Counted from the first letter of the stretch, positions 33,110 through 41,621 are shown. The stretch: 64,000 nt of DNA from Pelagicoccus sp. SDUM812002 (GCF_031127835.1 NZ_JARXHX010000002.1:390020-454019); one strand, 5' to 3'. Notes: generated by a model from the sequence alone, not told the origin. A program made the numbers and translations.

Positions 33110-34959
33110 GCGATGGGCCCTTCGTTTTCTGGGAGGCCGGGGCCGTCGATGAGCTGCAGTTGGGCGACGCGGTGGTAGGGACCGGGCTGGGCGATGAGTT
33201 CTTCGTGGGTGCCGCGTTGGACGATGCGGCCTTGCTCCATGACGAGAATCTCGTCGGCTCGACGCAGGGTGCTGAGGCGGTGGGCGACGAGGAGGGTGGT
33301 GCGGCCGGCGGTGGCTTGGTCGAGGGCGGTGAAGATTTCCTTTTCGGTTTCGCTGTCGATGGCGGCGGTGGGGTCGTCGAGCAGGAGTATGGGCGGGTCG
33401 AGCAGGATGGCGCGGGCGATGGCGAGGCGTTGGCGTTGTCCGCCGGAGAGGGTGTTTCCGCTTTCGCCGAGGATGGTGTCGTAGCCTTTGGGCAGGGCGG
33501 TGATGAACTCGTGGGCGGAGGCGATGCGGGCGGCGTCTTCGATTTGCTGTTCGGTGGCGTCGGGGTGGCCGAAGGCGATGTTGGCGGCGATGGTGTTGGA
33601 GAAGAGGAAGCTCTCTTGGAAGACGATGCCGATGTTGCGGCGTATGTCTTCGAGGCGGAGTTGGCGGGCGTCGATGCCGTCGATGCTGAGGGTGCCACTG
33701 GTGGGATCGAAGAAGCGCGGGATGAGGCTCATGAGGGCGGATTTGCCCGCTCCGGTGGCGCCGAGGATGGCGATGCAGCGCCCGGCGGGGATTTCGAGGT
33801 CGATCTCGTGGAGGACGGATTCGATGCCGTCGAAGGCGAAGGAGACGTTTTCGAAACGCAGGTTTCCGTCGAGGCGCGGGCGGGCGACGGCGTCGGGGGC
33901 GGACTTGGTCTCGACGGGGGCGTCTAGGATTTCGAATACGCGGCGGGCTCCGGTGATGGATTGCTGCACGCTGTTGACGATGGTGGCGACTTGGTTGACC
34001 TGGGCGGAGAACTGCTCGAGCAGTCCGGCGAAGACGACAAGTCCAGCGCCGAGCGGTAGTTGTCCGTGAATGACAAGCCAGCCGCCGTAGCCGAGGAGGA
34101 TGGCGATGTTTAGCCGGGTGAGGAATCCGACGGAAGGTGAGAAGATGCTGACGCGCCAGAAGATGGCGCCTTGTTGTTTGCCGATGGCGGCGTTGTCGGC
34201 CTCGAAGGCGGCTTGCTGTTGTTTTTCGACACCGAAAGCCTTGATGACTTGCATGCTTTGCACGGTTTCGGCGAAGCGTTGCACGAGGCGGTCGACGAGG
34301 GTTTGGTTGGTGGCGTAGAGCGGCTGTATCAGGCGGGAGAATACAGTGGCCATGATCCAGAGCAGGGGTGTGGTGGCGAGGCAGGCGGCGGTGAGGCCCG
34401 GATGGAGGGAGAGCATGTAGGCGACGTAGATGACCAGCGAGAGGGCCATGATGAAGGCCTGGATGAGGACTTGGTCGAGGAACATGCGGACCGACTGCAC
34501 GTCGCTGGTGACGCGGGTGATGATGGAGCCAGTTGTGTGGGCGTCGAAGAAGCGGAAGCTCAGGCGCTGGAGGCGTTCGTAGACTTCGCTGCGGAGGTCG
34601 ACGACGAGTTTGCCTTGGACGAGGCGATTGACGGCGATGGTGTAGTTGTAGTTGAGGAAGGCTCGGACGAGAGCGAAGGCGAGCACGCCACCGGCGATCA
34701 GGAAGATGCCGTGAAGGGCGGGCCAGCTGGTGGGGATGGAGAGGCCGAAGGTGGCGGGCAGGGTCGGCTCGGTGGCGGGGTCGGCGAGGGCAAAGCGGAT
34801 GTAGTCGATGCCGAAGCCGATGAGGCTGAGTCCTGAGAGTCCGAGGGCGAGCAGTAGGGTCTGCAGGACGAGGACCTTGACGCTGTCGGCCCGGTAGCGC
34901 AGGGCGAGCCGCAGGAGCCGGGTGATGAGCTGGAAGTTGGTGGACGCGTTTGGTAACAT
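33106..34959 (-). CDS. Heterodimeric ABC exporter, subunit with degenerate Walker B
   Basis: A 617-residue exporter half with six-helix membrane domain (about 20-320) and ATPase domain: Walker A GATGAGKSA, canonical signature LSGGQRQRLAIARA, Walker B ILLLDDPTAAID in which the catalytic Glu is Asp, and H-loop VAHRLST. The neighbour has the opposite defect (LSLGQ signature, DE Walker B). Together they give one consensus and one degenerate ATP site, the known arrangement of TM287/288-type heterodimers. It is the first gene of the two-gene operon. Confidence 0.93.
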   Translation of the reverse strand: MLPNASTNFQLITRLLRLALRYRADSVKVLVLQTLLLALGLSGLSLIGFGIDYIRFALADPATEPTLPATFGLSIPTSWPALHGIFLIAGGVLAFALVRAFLNYNYTIAVNRLVQGKLVVDLRSEVYERLQRLSFRFFDAHTTGSIITRVTSDVQSVRMFLDQVLIQAFIMALSLVIYVAYMLSLHPGLTAACLATTPLLWIMATVFSRLIQPLYATNQTLVDRLVQRFAETVQSMQVIKAFGVEKQQQAAFEADNAAIGKQQGAIFWRVSIFSPSVGFLTRLNIAILLGYGGWLVIHGQLPLGAGLVVFAGLLEQFSAQVNQVATIVNSVQQSITGARRVFEILDAPVETKSAPDAVARPRLDGNLRFENVSFAFDGIESVLHEIDLEIPAGRCIAILGATGAGKSALMSLIPRFFDPTSGTLSIDGIDARQLRLEDIRRNIGIVFQESFLFSNTIAANIAFGHPDATEQQIEDAARIASAHEFITALPKGYDTILGESGNTLSGGQRQRLAIARAILLDPPILLLDDPTAAIDSETEKEIFTALDQATAGRTTLLVAHRLSTLRRADEILVMEQGRIVQRGTHEELIAQPGPYHRVAQLQLIDGPGLPENEGPIA

Positions 34960-35154
34960 AGGCTCGCGGGGAGCGGTTGGCGTGGTCGTCCGTTTTTTTC
35001 AACGCTAACGGCGTCGGTAGCAATTAGGAAAATGTTTTTGGAGGGGCTTTGTTTGAAGGCGTTGTGAACCAGTTGGCGCCGTGCGAAGCGACACATTCAG
35101 TGGTCCCTTAGGTCTTGTGGGCCCTGCTGACGGGGTGGAATCCGTCCCTCCAGA

Positions 35155-35499
35155 TTAGGCCTTTTTGACGAATTCGGATTTGAGTTTCATGGTGCCGAAG
35201 CCGGGGATCTTGCAGTCGATGTTGTGGTCTCCGTCGCAGAGGCGGATATTTTTGACCTTGGTTCCGGCCTTGAGGTCGCTTTGAGTGCCTTTGACTTTGA
35301 GATCCTTGATAAGGGTAATAGTGTTCCCGTCGGCGAGGGGGTTGCCGTTGGAGTCGAGGACAGCGGCTTCGGTTTCGCCCCCAGTGGCCTCAGGCTGCTC
35401 GGTGGGGACCCATTCGTGTCCGCAATCGGGGCAAACGAGGGTGGGGCCGTTTTCGTAGGCGTACTCGGAGTCGCATTGTGGGCAGTGAGGGAAGGTCAT
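35155..35499 (-). CDS. yjdM: PhnA/YjdM-family zinc-ribbon protein
   Basis: A 114-residue soluble protein. The N-terminal zinc ribbon has [13 protein letters not shown] and CPDCGHEW; the C-terminal domain has [39 protein letters not shown] and [21 protein letters not shown], the hallmark of the PhnA family. Despite the historical name, it is not part of phosphonate breakdown proper, and the biochemical role is unclear. It stands alone, with no phn genes nearby. Confidence 0.95.
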   Translation of the reverse strand: MTFPHCPQCDSEYAYENGPTLVCPDCGHEWVPTEQPEATGGETEAAVLDSNGNPLADGNTITLIKDLKVKGTQSDLKAGTKVKNIRLCDGDHNIDCKIPGFGTMKLKSEFVKKA

Positions 35500-35614
35500 A
35501 GTGGGCGTTCAGTTGTCGTTTAAAGAAGTGCTCTCCGCTGGATTTGGGCAATTTTAATTTGGAAGTGTGGCCCTAGGGTTGCACGTGGGAGTGGTTTGGG
35601 GTGAAGGTGCAGGC

Positions 35615-36601
35615 ATGAAATTGAGACGTTTAGGATCGAGTGGTATGATGGTTTCCCCAATTTGTTTGGGAACGATGACTTTTGGCTCCCCGGTGGGGAA
35701 GGAGGACGCGATCCGGATCGTGCATGGAGCGATGGACTTGGGTATCAATTTTATCGATACCGCCAATGTCTACGAGGGGTATTCGCGTTTCATGGGATCG
35801 TCCGGCGGCGTGTCGGAGGATATTTTGGGCGCGGCACTGAAAGGGCGTCGCGAGGAAGTGGTACTGGCGACCAAGTGTGGCGCTCCGAATGGTAAGGGCA
35901 CGCATGACATGGGACTGACCGCCAAAACGATCTTACGGGAGCTGGACGCGAGTTTGACGCGCTTGGGGACGGACTACATCGACCTTTACCACGTGCATTG
36001 GCCGGATGCCCAGACGCCGTTGGAGACCGTGCTCTCCGCGATGGAGACCGCTTATCGTCAGGGCAAGGTCCGAGCCTTCGGGGTTTCTAACCACTTCGCC
36101 TGGCAGCTTTGCGAGCTGCTCTGGCTAGCGGACAAGAGGAATTGGCCGAAGGTAGTGGCGTCGCAGATCCCGTTTAGCTTGCTGAGGCGGGACTACCAAA
36201 ACGATTTGGAATTTTGTAGAAAGCATGACATCGGAGTGACTCCTTGGCAGGCCCTGCAGGGTGGGTTGCTGACTGGCAAGTACCGAAGAGGCGCGGAAGC
36301 TCCAGCGGGTTCTCGCATGGCGGACAGCAGTTGGTTGGCAGAGCCGGAGGACGCGGTTTTCGACAAGATCGAGGCGACCGAAGAGCTGGCGAAGGAGCAG
36401 GGGTTGAGCTTGACGCAGTACGCGTTGGCGTGGGCTCTCTCTCAACCAGCGATGAGCTCTCTGATCGTGGGCGTGAAGTCGATGACTCAGGTTGAAGAAG
36501 CGGTCAAGGGGGCGGAAGCGGTCTTGTCCGGGGAGGTTCTAGACAGGCAGGATGCAATCACTCCGCCGCCGCCGAACAATCCTCCGGTCTTCACGCGTTA
36601 G
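35615..36601 (+). CDS. Aldo/keto reductase
   Basis: A 328-residue NADPH-dependent oxidoreductase with the (beta/alpha)8 family pattern: LGSSGMMVSPICLGTMTFG, NFIDTANVYEG (catalytic Asp and Tyr), LATKCGAPNG (catalytic Lys), YIDLYHVHWPD (catalytic His) and LSQPAMSSLIVGVKS at the cofactor end. The ATG at 35615 gives the usual MKLRRLG start; the earlier frame adds 16 unlikely residues. The physiological substrate is unknown. It is followed by the VF530-type gene. Confidence 0.93.
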   Translation: MKLRRLGSSGMMVSPICLGTMTFGSPVGKEDAIRIVHGAMDLGINFIDTANVYEGYSRFMGSSGGVSEDILGAALKGRREEVVLATKCGAPNGKGTHDMGLTAKTILRELDASLTRLGTDYIDLYHVHWPDAQTPLETVLSAMETAYRQGKVRAFGVSNHFAWQLCELLWLADKRNWPKVVASQIPFSLLRRDYQNDLEFCRKHDIGVTPWQALQGGLLTGKYRRGAEAPAGSRMADSSWLAEPEDAVFDKIEATEELAKEQGLSLTQYALAWALSQPAMSSLIVGVKSMTQVEEAVKGAEAVLSGEVLDRQDAITPPPPNNPPVFTR

Positions 36602-36653
36602 CCAGAAATTGGGAGATTGACGGTAGCGGGTCTTTGAGGGCTTATGCTTTGGA

Positions 36654-37019
36654 ATGAGCGAAGCCGCAAAGAAGGACCCGATGCATGGCAAGACCTTGAA
36701 GGTCATGTTGACCGAATTGGTCGAAAAGTACGGGTGGGAAGAGCTAGCGTCGAAAATTTCCATCAACTGCTTCGCCAACGATCCAAGTCTCGACTCTAGC
36801 TTGAAATTCCTGCGCACGACGCCTTGGGCTCGGAACAAGGTGGAGATCGCCTACATGGAGTTGATCGGAGTGGAGCCTCCGGTGCGAAAGAAGCCGGTCG
36901 CTAAGGAGAAGCCGGCTCCGAGGAAGGAGCCATTGTTGCCTTCGCGGCGGCCGTTTAAGCCACGAGAATCTAAGGGGCCGAAGATCAATCCATGGACAGG
37001 CAACCCCGTCGAGGATTAA
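36654..37019 (+). CDS. VF530/DUF2132 family small DNA-binding-like protein
   Basis: A 121-residue protein whose first 75 residues match the VF530 family ([47 protein letters not shown]). The family has a small helical fold and unknown role. The C-terminal 45 residues are Pro/Lys/Arg-rich and low complexity ([15 protein letters not shown]), which could bind nucleic acid. It lies between an aldo/keto reductase and an RNA helicase gene on the same strand. Confidence 0.92.
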   Translation: MSEAAKKDPMHGKTLKVMLTELVEKYGWEELASKISINCFANDPSLDSSLKFLRTTPWARNKVEIAYMELIGVEPPVRKKPVAKEKPAPRKEPLLPSRRPFKPRESKGPKINPWTGNPVED

Positions 37020-37125
37020 GGAAGCCTTTGGGGTTGGAAAGCGCATTAAGATAAGGGCTAAGCCGAGGAGGTAGGATCGTGCGGGGCTTGCCTTGGCCCG
37101 GTTTTGGGCGCAGGAATGGTCGGCT

Positions 37126-38433
37126 ATGTCATTCGCCTCGCTTGATTTGTCAGACTTTTTGCTTCGCTCCCTCGAGACGCTTGGATACGCCGAGCCGACT
37201 CCGATACAGGCAGCGTCCATTCCGGTAATCTTGGCTGGTAAAGATCTTCTAGCAGCGGCCCAGACCGGATCGGGCAAGACGGCAGCGTTTTCACTGCCTA
37301 TCGCGCAGAAGGTGTCGCTCTCAGGCGAGCAGGCCAGGAAGCCCCGGCATTTGATTCTGGTTCCAACGCGCGAGTTGGCGGTGCAGGTGGGAGCGGCGCT
37401 AGAGCGCTATGCGGAGGGCTCTCCAGTCCCGATTCGCGTGCTGGTTGCGTTTGGCGGAGTTGGTTACGACGCCCAGATGAAAGCGGCCCACGCGGGAGTG
37501 GATGTGGTGGTGGCGACCCCGGGGCGGTTGATCGACTTGGTGGAACAGCGTTCGGTGGAGCTCGACGAGGTGGAGCTGCTGGTGTTGGACGAAGCGGATC
37601 GCCTCTTGGCGTTGGGCTTCGCTGACGAACTGAATGCGATTATCAAGACACTGCCGGCGAAGCGGCAGAATTTGCTCTTTTCAGCGACCTTCCCGCAGCA
37701 TGTGGTTTCGTTGGCGGATTCGTTGCTTAACGATCCGGAGAAGATCCAGCTCGAGGCAGCTTCCCAGCCAGTGCAAAGCATTCAGCAGCGAGCAATCGAG
37801 GTGGATGGAAACAGGCGCACTGGGCTGTTACGCCATTTGCTGGAAGTGGAAGGCTGGGAGAGAGTTCTAGTATTTGTCGGCTCTAAGAGGCGGGCGGACA
37901 ATGTGACGGTGAAGCTCACGAAAAACGGGATCAAGGCTTTAGCATTGCACGGTGACATGTCGCAGGATAAGCGGCAGCGTTCGCTGGAGCGTTTCAAGCA
38001 GAACAAGGTCCGGGTGCTGATGGCCACAGATGTAGCCGCGCGGGGCATCGACATCGCTGGGCTCCCCTGTGTGGTCAACTACGACCTGCCGCGGGCGGCT
38101 GCTGACTACGTGCACCGGATCGGGCGTACGGGTCGAGCCGGAGGAGAAGGTGTCGCAGTCAGTTTCATTACCGACGACATGGATGGGCACTTTCGCCAGA
38201 TCGAGAAGAAGAACAAGATAGACCCGATCCTGCGTGAGCGTCTCGAAGGTTTCGAGCCGGAGAACTGGAATCCAGAGGATCCCAACAAGGGCAAAGTCCC
38301 GGTGAAAGGCAAACGACCCAACAAGAAAGACAAGCTCCGCAAGCTAGCCGCTGGAAAGGGTCGCGGCTCGGGAGGCGTGAAGGATGTATCCAGTCCGTGG
38401 GCACGGGCTTTGAGGAAGTCGAAAGGGGATTAG
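37126..38433 (+). CDS. DEAD-box RNA helicase (RhlE-like)
   Basis: A 435-residue ATP-dependent RNA helicase. Motifs in order: Q-motif PTPIQAASIP, motif I AQTGSGKTAAF, Ia PTRELA, Ib TPGRL, II VLDEADRLL, III SAT, V ATDVAARGIDI and VI HRIGRTGR. The tail after about residue 370 is Lys/Gly/Arg-rich (KGKRPNKKDKLRKLAAGKGR), typical of RNA-binding extensions. It probably acts in ribosome assembly or mRNA turnover. The ATG at 37126 is chosen because the family starts within about 10 residues of the Q-motif region. Confidence 0.95.
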   Translation: MSFASLDLSDFLLRSLETLGYAEPTPIQAASIPVILAGKDLLAAAQTGSGKTAAFSLPIAQKVSLSGEQARKPRHLILVPTRELAVQVGAALERYAEGSPVPIRVLVAFGGVGYDAQMKAAHAGVDVVVATPGRLIDLVEQRSVELDEVELLVLDEADRLLALGFADELNAIIKTLPAKRQNLLFSATFPQHVVSLADSLLNDPEKIQLEAASQPVQSIQQRAIEVDGNRRTGLLRHLLEVEGWERVLVFVGSKRRADNVTVKLTKNGIKALALHGDMSQDKRQRSLERFKQNKVRVLMATDVAARGIDIAGLPCVVNYDLPRAAADYVHRIGRTGRAGGEGVAVSFITDDMDGHFRQIEKKNKIDPILRERLEGFEPENWNPEDPNKGKVPVKGKRPNKKDKLRKLAAGKGRGSGGVKDVSSPWARALRKSKGD

Positions 38434-38541
38434 TCGCCAAGATGCTCTGCTGTCTTGGGCGAAGCTTGGGCTTTCCAAATCGCCTCACAGCATCTCGCTT
38501 TCGGGTCGCGTTTTAGTGTCGAGACCCTTGAGGTACCGGCT

Positions 38542-38700
38542 GTGAAACCTGTTAGTGCGTTCAAGTTAGTAGTGTTCGACCTTGATTTTACGCTTTGGGA
38601 TGCGGGAGGCGTTTGGTGCGATTGCTTGCGGCCACCGTTTTCAAAGCAAGGGAATCAGGTCCTCGACGCGGCGGGGTTGCTGGTGAGGCCATACCAAGGC
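38542..38700 (+). pseudogene. HAD-family phosphatase remnant (N-terminus only)
   Basis: About 53 codons from a GTG encode KLVVFDLDFTLWDAGG, the DxDxT nucleophile motif of HAD phosphatases of the magnesium-dependent phosphatase-1 type, then VLDAAGLLVRPYQ. Family similarity ends there. The remaining motifs (Lys and the acidic DD of motif III) are absent; the next bases in the opposite direction match the C-terminal part of MrpD. This is a deletion breakpoint at about 38700, with the phosphatase gene cut at its 3' side. Confidence 0.72.
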
Positions 38701-38703
38701 CTC

Positions 38704-39481
38704 GAGGAGTGCCGCTTTGACGAGGGCAAACTTCGCCCAGAAGCCGGACAGGGGGCGGAAATGGCGATCGGCGGGGTGTGGTAGGATGCAGGCAATCAGA
38801 AGAAGAAGGGAAAGAGCCCCGCCTTTATGGAGAAAGCCACGAGAAAGAGAACGGCGGAGCTGTTGATCGTAGCTCCGTTTTCGATGAGCGACAGTTTGAG
38901 GGCGACATCCGCCATATTGATTGTATCCAGTTATCCATACAGAAGTCCCAGGTCGGCGAGAAAGAGGGCAGATGCGACGAGGTTGATAGCCACGTATTTG
39001 AAGCCGCCTTCGAACTGGGCCTTCTTTCCACCGACAGTCATGAGAGCGAAGGACGCGATGAGCATGACCTCGAACCAGACATAGAGGTTGAATAGGTCAG
39101 CAGTAAGGAAAGCTCCGTTGACTACGCCCGCCAAGAAGAGCATGAGCGGATAGAACCACAGGCTTCGTTCGCCGTTTTTGAGGTCGTCTATGGAGTAGAC
39201 ACCGATGGCGAGGCCCGCCAGCGCTGAGAAGGCGGCCATGATCGCTGCCAGCCAATCTGCGATGAAAGAGATACCGAAGGGGCTTGCCAGCTCCCGAGTT
39301 CGAGGCTGAGGTACGATTCGGCATTGACCGTGAAAAGTAATTGCAGGGAGAACGCGAGCGTGAGGGCGCTGGTACCGATGCCGATTGCCGTTCGCATCAG
39401 GCTTCGTTTGGTCGCTAGTAAACCGAGTATCGCGCCGAGCATGGGCAGGATAACGGGGATGATGATGATGAGATCGTTCAT
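38704..39481 (-). pseudogene. MrpD/MnhD Na+/H+ antiporter subunit remnant
   Basis: Antiporter subunit D pieces in order on the reverse strand: start NDLIIIIPVILPMLGAILGL (39481), then MAAFSALAGLAIGVYSIDD, TADLFNLYVWFEVMLIASFA, INMADVALKLSLIENGAT, AFSIKAGLFPFFF and PLSGFWAKFALVKAALLE. Lesions: a frameshift at about 39278-39283, a TAA at 38931-38933, a TGA at 38796-38798 where Trp is expected, an internal deletion near 38755, and truncation near 38704. An upstream REFKNTDA stop overlapping the start (ATGA) may be the end of MrpC. No other mrp genes remain, so an entire operon seems to have been lost. Confidence 0.8.
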
Positions 39482-39563
39482 GCGTCGGTGTTCTTGAATT
39501 CCCGGATGGTTAACGAACAGTTTGTTGCAGCGATACATGATTGGGTTGGGTTTGTGATTAAGT

Positions 39564-39646
39564 GCGAATAAGAAAACACGAAAAGAAATACGTGGAAAAC
39601 CTGTTTCTGTCTTGACTGTCAATTTATGATGCGAAAAAATATTCGT
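39564..39646. promoter_or_regulatory. CGAA half-site cluster upstream of the small ORF/HPF unit
   Basis: GCGAA (39564-39568) and ACGAA (39578-39582) are 9 nt apart; GCGAA (39631-39635) and TTCGT (39642-39646) form an inverted pair 6 nt apart. Similar pairs occur before the winged-helix gene and before the sodium channel gene. A TTGACT at 39612-39617 lies between the sites. A shared operator is inferred. Confidence 0.45.
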
Positions 39647-39689
39647 GTATAAAAAAACGTATAACAGAAACGGAAAGACACACACAAGC

Positions 39690-39875
39690 ATGAGAACTAG
39701 CACATTGGATAACACAATCGAGGGGATCGTCAGTCCAGCGCCCCAAGAGCGTCCAAAGCGTGAGAAGCGCGCTTCGTCGTCGGGGTTTGCCAAACGGGTC
39801 TGGAAGACCGATGGCGGCCGTTTAACCGATATCGCGACCCGCCCCAGTGGCGCTCGCTTTGGCTTGTTCAACTGA
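39690..39875 (+). CDS. Small basic protein of unknown function
   Basis: A 61-residue ORF, MRTSTLDNTIEGIVSPAPQ at the N-terminus and RPSGARFGLFN at the end, with a strongly basic middle (RPKREKRASSSGFAKRVWK). No membrane segment. A GGAAAG lies upstream at a reasonable distance from the ATG at 39690. It ends 13 nt before the HPF-like gene, so the two are probably one transcript. Not recognised. The positive charge and its neighbour suggest a ribosome- or nucleic-acid-associated peptide, which is an inference. Confidence 0.6.
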   Translation: MRTSTLDNTIEGIVSPAPQERPKREKRASSSGFAKRVWKTDGGRLTDIATRPSGARFGLFN

Positions 39876-39888
39876 GGGAGTAGCGGAG

Positions 39889-40233
39889 ATGAGCACACGA
39901 TCAGTCAGCTCGGGATCGCAGGCTCCCCTCCACATCGAGACGGTAGACATGCGTCTGCATGCCGGCTATCGCAACACTTTGGTAGAGAAGGCGGGGGCAT
40001 TGTTTCGTCGTCACAACCAGCTGCAGGGCTTGAGGCTCAGCATTCGGCGCAATGAAACGGGCAAAGCAGTGGCCGAATACGCTACCACGGCTCGCTTGGT
40101 GCTGCCAGGATACGATAAGATCGTGGTCAAGCGCGGACAGCGTCTTTCGGCAGTCATATCCGAAACGCTCGAGGTCGCTGGGCGCCAGTTGCGCTGTCGG
40201 GCTAGGGCTTTGCGAGCGAAGAATAAGATTTAG
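39889..40233 (+). CDS. HPF/RaiA-like ribosome-associated protein
   Basis: A 114-residue protein resembling short hibernation-promoting factors: HIETVDMRLHAGYRN, VEKAGALFRRHNQLQGLRL, ATTARLVLPGYDKIVVKRGQ and ISETLEVAGRQLRCRARAL. The layout of strand, helix, two strands and a final amphipathic basic helix fits the HPF fold, which sits in the 30S decoding region and inactivates ribosomes in slow growth. The ATG at 39889 has GGAG immediately upstream; an earlier in-frame start would overlap the small ORF. The assignment is from pattern only and is less certain than for enzymes with catalytic motifs. Confidence 0.72.
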   Translation: MSTRSVSSGSQAPLHIETVDMRLHAGYRNTLVEKAGALFRRHNQLQGLRLSIRRNETGKAVAEYATTARLVLPGYDKIVVKRGQRLSAVISETLEVAGRQLRCRARALRAKNKI

Positions 40234-40252
40234 CTAAATAGAAGAGGAAGTG

Positions 40253-40297
40253 GCTGTCGTCTCCGGTTTGTCTGGGACGGCAGCTTTTCCGTTTTTT
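40253..40297 (+). terminator. Intrinsic terminator after the HPF-like gene
   Basis: GCTGTCGT (40253-40260) pairs with ACGGCAGC (40277-40284), one G-U pair, followed by TTTT and, after CCG, TTTTTT. Confidence 0.75.
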
Positions 40298-40347
40298 GAT
40301 TGCGGTTCTACCGCAGTGGTGGCGAGGGAAACTAGGGTTTGCAAAAT

Positions 40348-40366
40348 GCGAATAGAAGTATACGAA
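40348..40366. promoter_or_regulatory. CGAA direct-repeat site upstream of the winged-helix gene
   Basis: GCGAA (40348-40352) and ACGAA (40362-40366) separated by 9 nt, the same spacing as at 39564 and 41638. Possible autoregulatory site; inferred. Confidence 0.4.
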
Positions 40367-40419
40367 TCCCACTACATGAAATCTAGGGCGGATAGTCCGC
40401 TCCGTAAACGACGGCTCTG

Positions 40420-40746
40420 ATGCATATGGCTATTCAAACTAAGAAAGTGGCAGTGGTGCCTGCCAAGGAACAATCTCATTGGACGCTGTTTTCTAATCAT
40501 GCTCATGTCCTGCTCAGTTTAGATAAGGAAGGTGGAAAGGTCTTGCGCGACGTGGCCCTCGAAGTGGGAATAACGGAGCGGGCGGTGCAGAAGATCGTAG
40601 CTGATCTGGAAGCGGGCGGCATGATCACCCGTTTCAAGGAAGGGCGTTGCAACCGCTACAAGATCAACCGTCGAGTGAAGCTTCGCCACGCCATCGAGTC
40701 CCACCGCTCAGTGGGGGACTTGTTGGATTTCGTGCATAAAGATTGA
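40420..40746 (+). CDS. Winged-helix transcriptional regulator
   Basis: A 108-residue MarR/ArsR-like winged-helix protein. The helix-turn-helix is VALEVGITERAVQKIVADLE (about residues 45-64), followed by the wing GGMITRFKEGRCNRYKINR. The C-terminal helix (LRHAIESHRSVGDLLDFV) could mediate dimerisation. No ligand domain or cysteine pair is visible. CGAA-type repeats precede this gene, the HPF-like unit and the sodium channel gene, so local regulation is possible. The start may be ATG at 40420 or 40426. Confidence 0.88.
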   Translation: MHMAIQTKKVAVVPAKEQSHWTLFSNHAHVLLSLDKEGGKVLRDVALEVGITERAVQKIVADLEAGGMITRFKEGRCNRYKINRRVKLRHAIESHRSVGDLLDFVHKD

Positions 40747-40787
40747 CCGCTGCGAGCTGATTGCCACCCCCCTCCCGGCCGGGAGCC

Positions 40788-41621
40788 TCAGTTTCGTTGG
40801 CTGAGCTGGGACTTTAACGCAGCGAGGTCGCGCTCCATGCGGCTTAGTGTCTCCAGGAGCGTGGCGTTCTCTTTATCGTGCGGCTCCGCGAGGGATGCGA
40901 GTTCTTGCATGGTGGATACGATGATGCCGATGAAGAGATTTAGAATCGTGAAGGTGGCGACCACGATGAAGGGGATGAAGATTGCCCATGCCCATGGAAA
41001 GGTTTCCATGACGGGGCGGACGATTCCCATGGACCAACTCTCGAGGGTCATGATTTGGAACAAGGTGTAGAAACTCTTCCCTAGAGAGCCGAACCAATCT
41101 GGGAAAGCCTCCGCGAAGAGTGTCGTTACGAGTACCCCGAAGGTGTAGTAGAAGATGCTCATGAGCGCGATCACGCCGGCCAGTCCCGGTATGGCGTGCA
41201 TGAAGGCTGCGACCACCTTTCGAAGCTGGGGAATCACGGTGAGGAGTCGCAGCACGCGGAGGACGCGCAGCGAACGAAGCACGCCCCATATGCCTGCCCC
41301 TGGGGTGAGGGCGATGGCGACGACGGCGAAATCGAAGCAATTCCATCCGTTTCTCCAAAAGCTGAGACGGTAGACGCTAAGCTTGGTGACAATTTCCGCC
41401 ACAAAGTAGGCAAGGCAAATCTTGTCCAACAGTTTCAGGGTGCTCCCAAAACTGGACATTAGGTATGGGCTGGTTTCCATGCCCATTAAGATTGCATTGA
41501 AAAGTATGACCGATGTGGTGGTCCATTGGATACGCGGAGATTCTATCCATCGAGCTATTTGGGCCCGCCAGGGAGAGACTCCCTTGCGGGCGAGGAGTTT
41601 GATCAAGTCGGTTTCGCTCAT
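40788..41621 (-). CDS. Bacterial voltage-gated sodium channel (NaChBac/BacNav type)
   Basis: A 277-residue six-helix ion channel subunit that should form a tetramer. S4 carries regularly spaced arginines (LRSLRVLRVLRLLTVIPQLR), and the pore has TLESWSMG (filter Glu about residue 194), matching the LESW selectivity filter of sodium-selective BacNav channels. S6 is FTILNLFIGIIVSTMQEL, followed by a cytoplasmic coiled coil (LLETLSRMERDLAALKSQL) as in NaChBac. Na+ entry for signalling or pH/motility control is the family role. A CGAA/TTCG site lies just upstream. Confidence 0.95.
   Translation of the reverse strand: MSETDLIKLLARKGVSPWRAQIARWIESPRIQWTTTSVILFNAILMGMETSPYLMSSFGSTLKLLDKICLAYFVAEIVTKLSVYRLSFWRNGWNCFDFAVVAIALTPGAGIWGVLRSLRVLRVLRLLTVIPQLRKVVAAFMHAIPGLAGVIALMSIFYYTFGVLVTTLFAEAFPDWFGSLGKSFYTLFQIMTLESWSMGIVRPVMETFPWAWAIFIPFIVVATFTILNLFIGIIVSTMQELASLAEPHDKENATLLETLSRMERDLAALKSQLSQRN

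Noticed and set aside
29722..33178. Long plus-strand frames of Gly/Glu/Asp/Val-rich composition
   Set aside because: They lie antisense to the GH63-like and ABC genes and follow from strong GC3 bias; no family-like motifs.
33110..35023. Continuation of the second ABC reading frame to give a 1250-residue protein
   Set aside because: The extra sequence is an alternate frame of the upstream ABC subunit, very Arg/Pro/His-rich and without domains. The true start at 33109 forms an ATGA overlap.
38778..39095. Plus-strand frames across the MrpD remnant
   Set aside because: No family-like sequence; the reverse strand carries recognisable MrpD segments.
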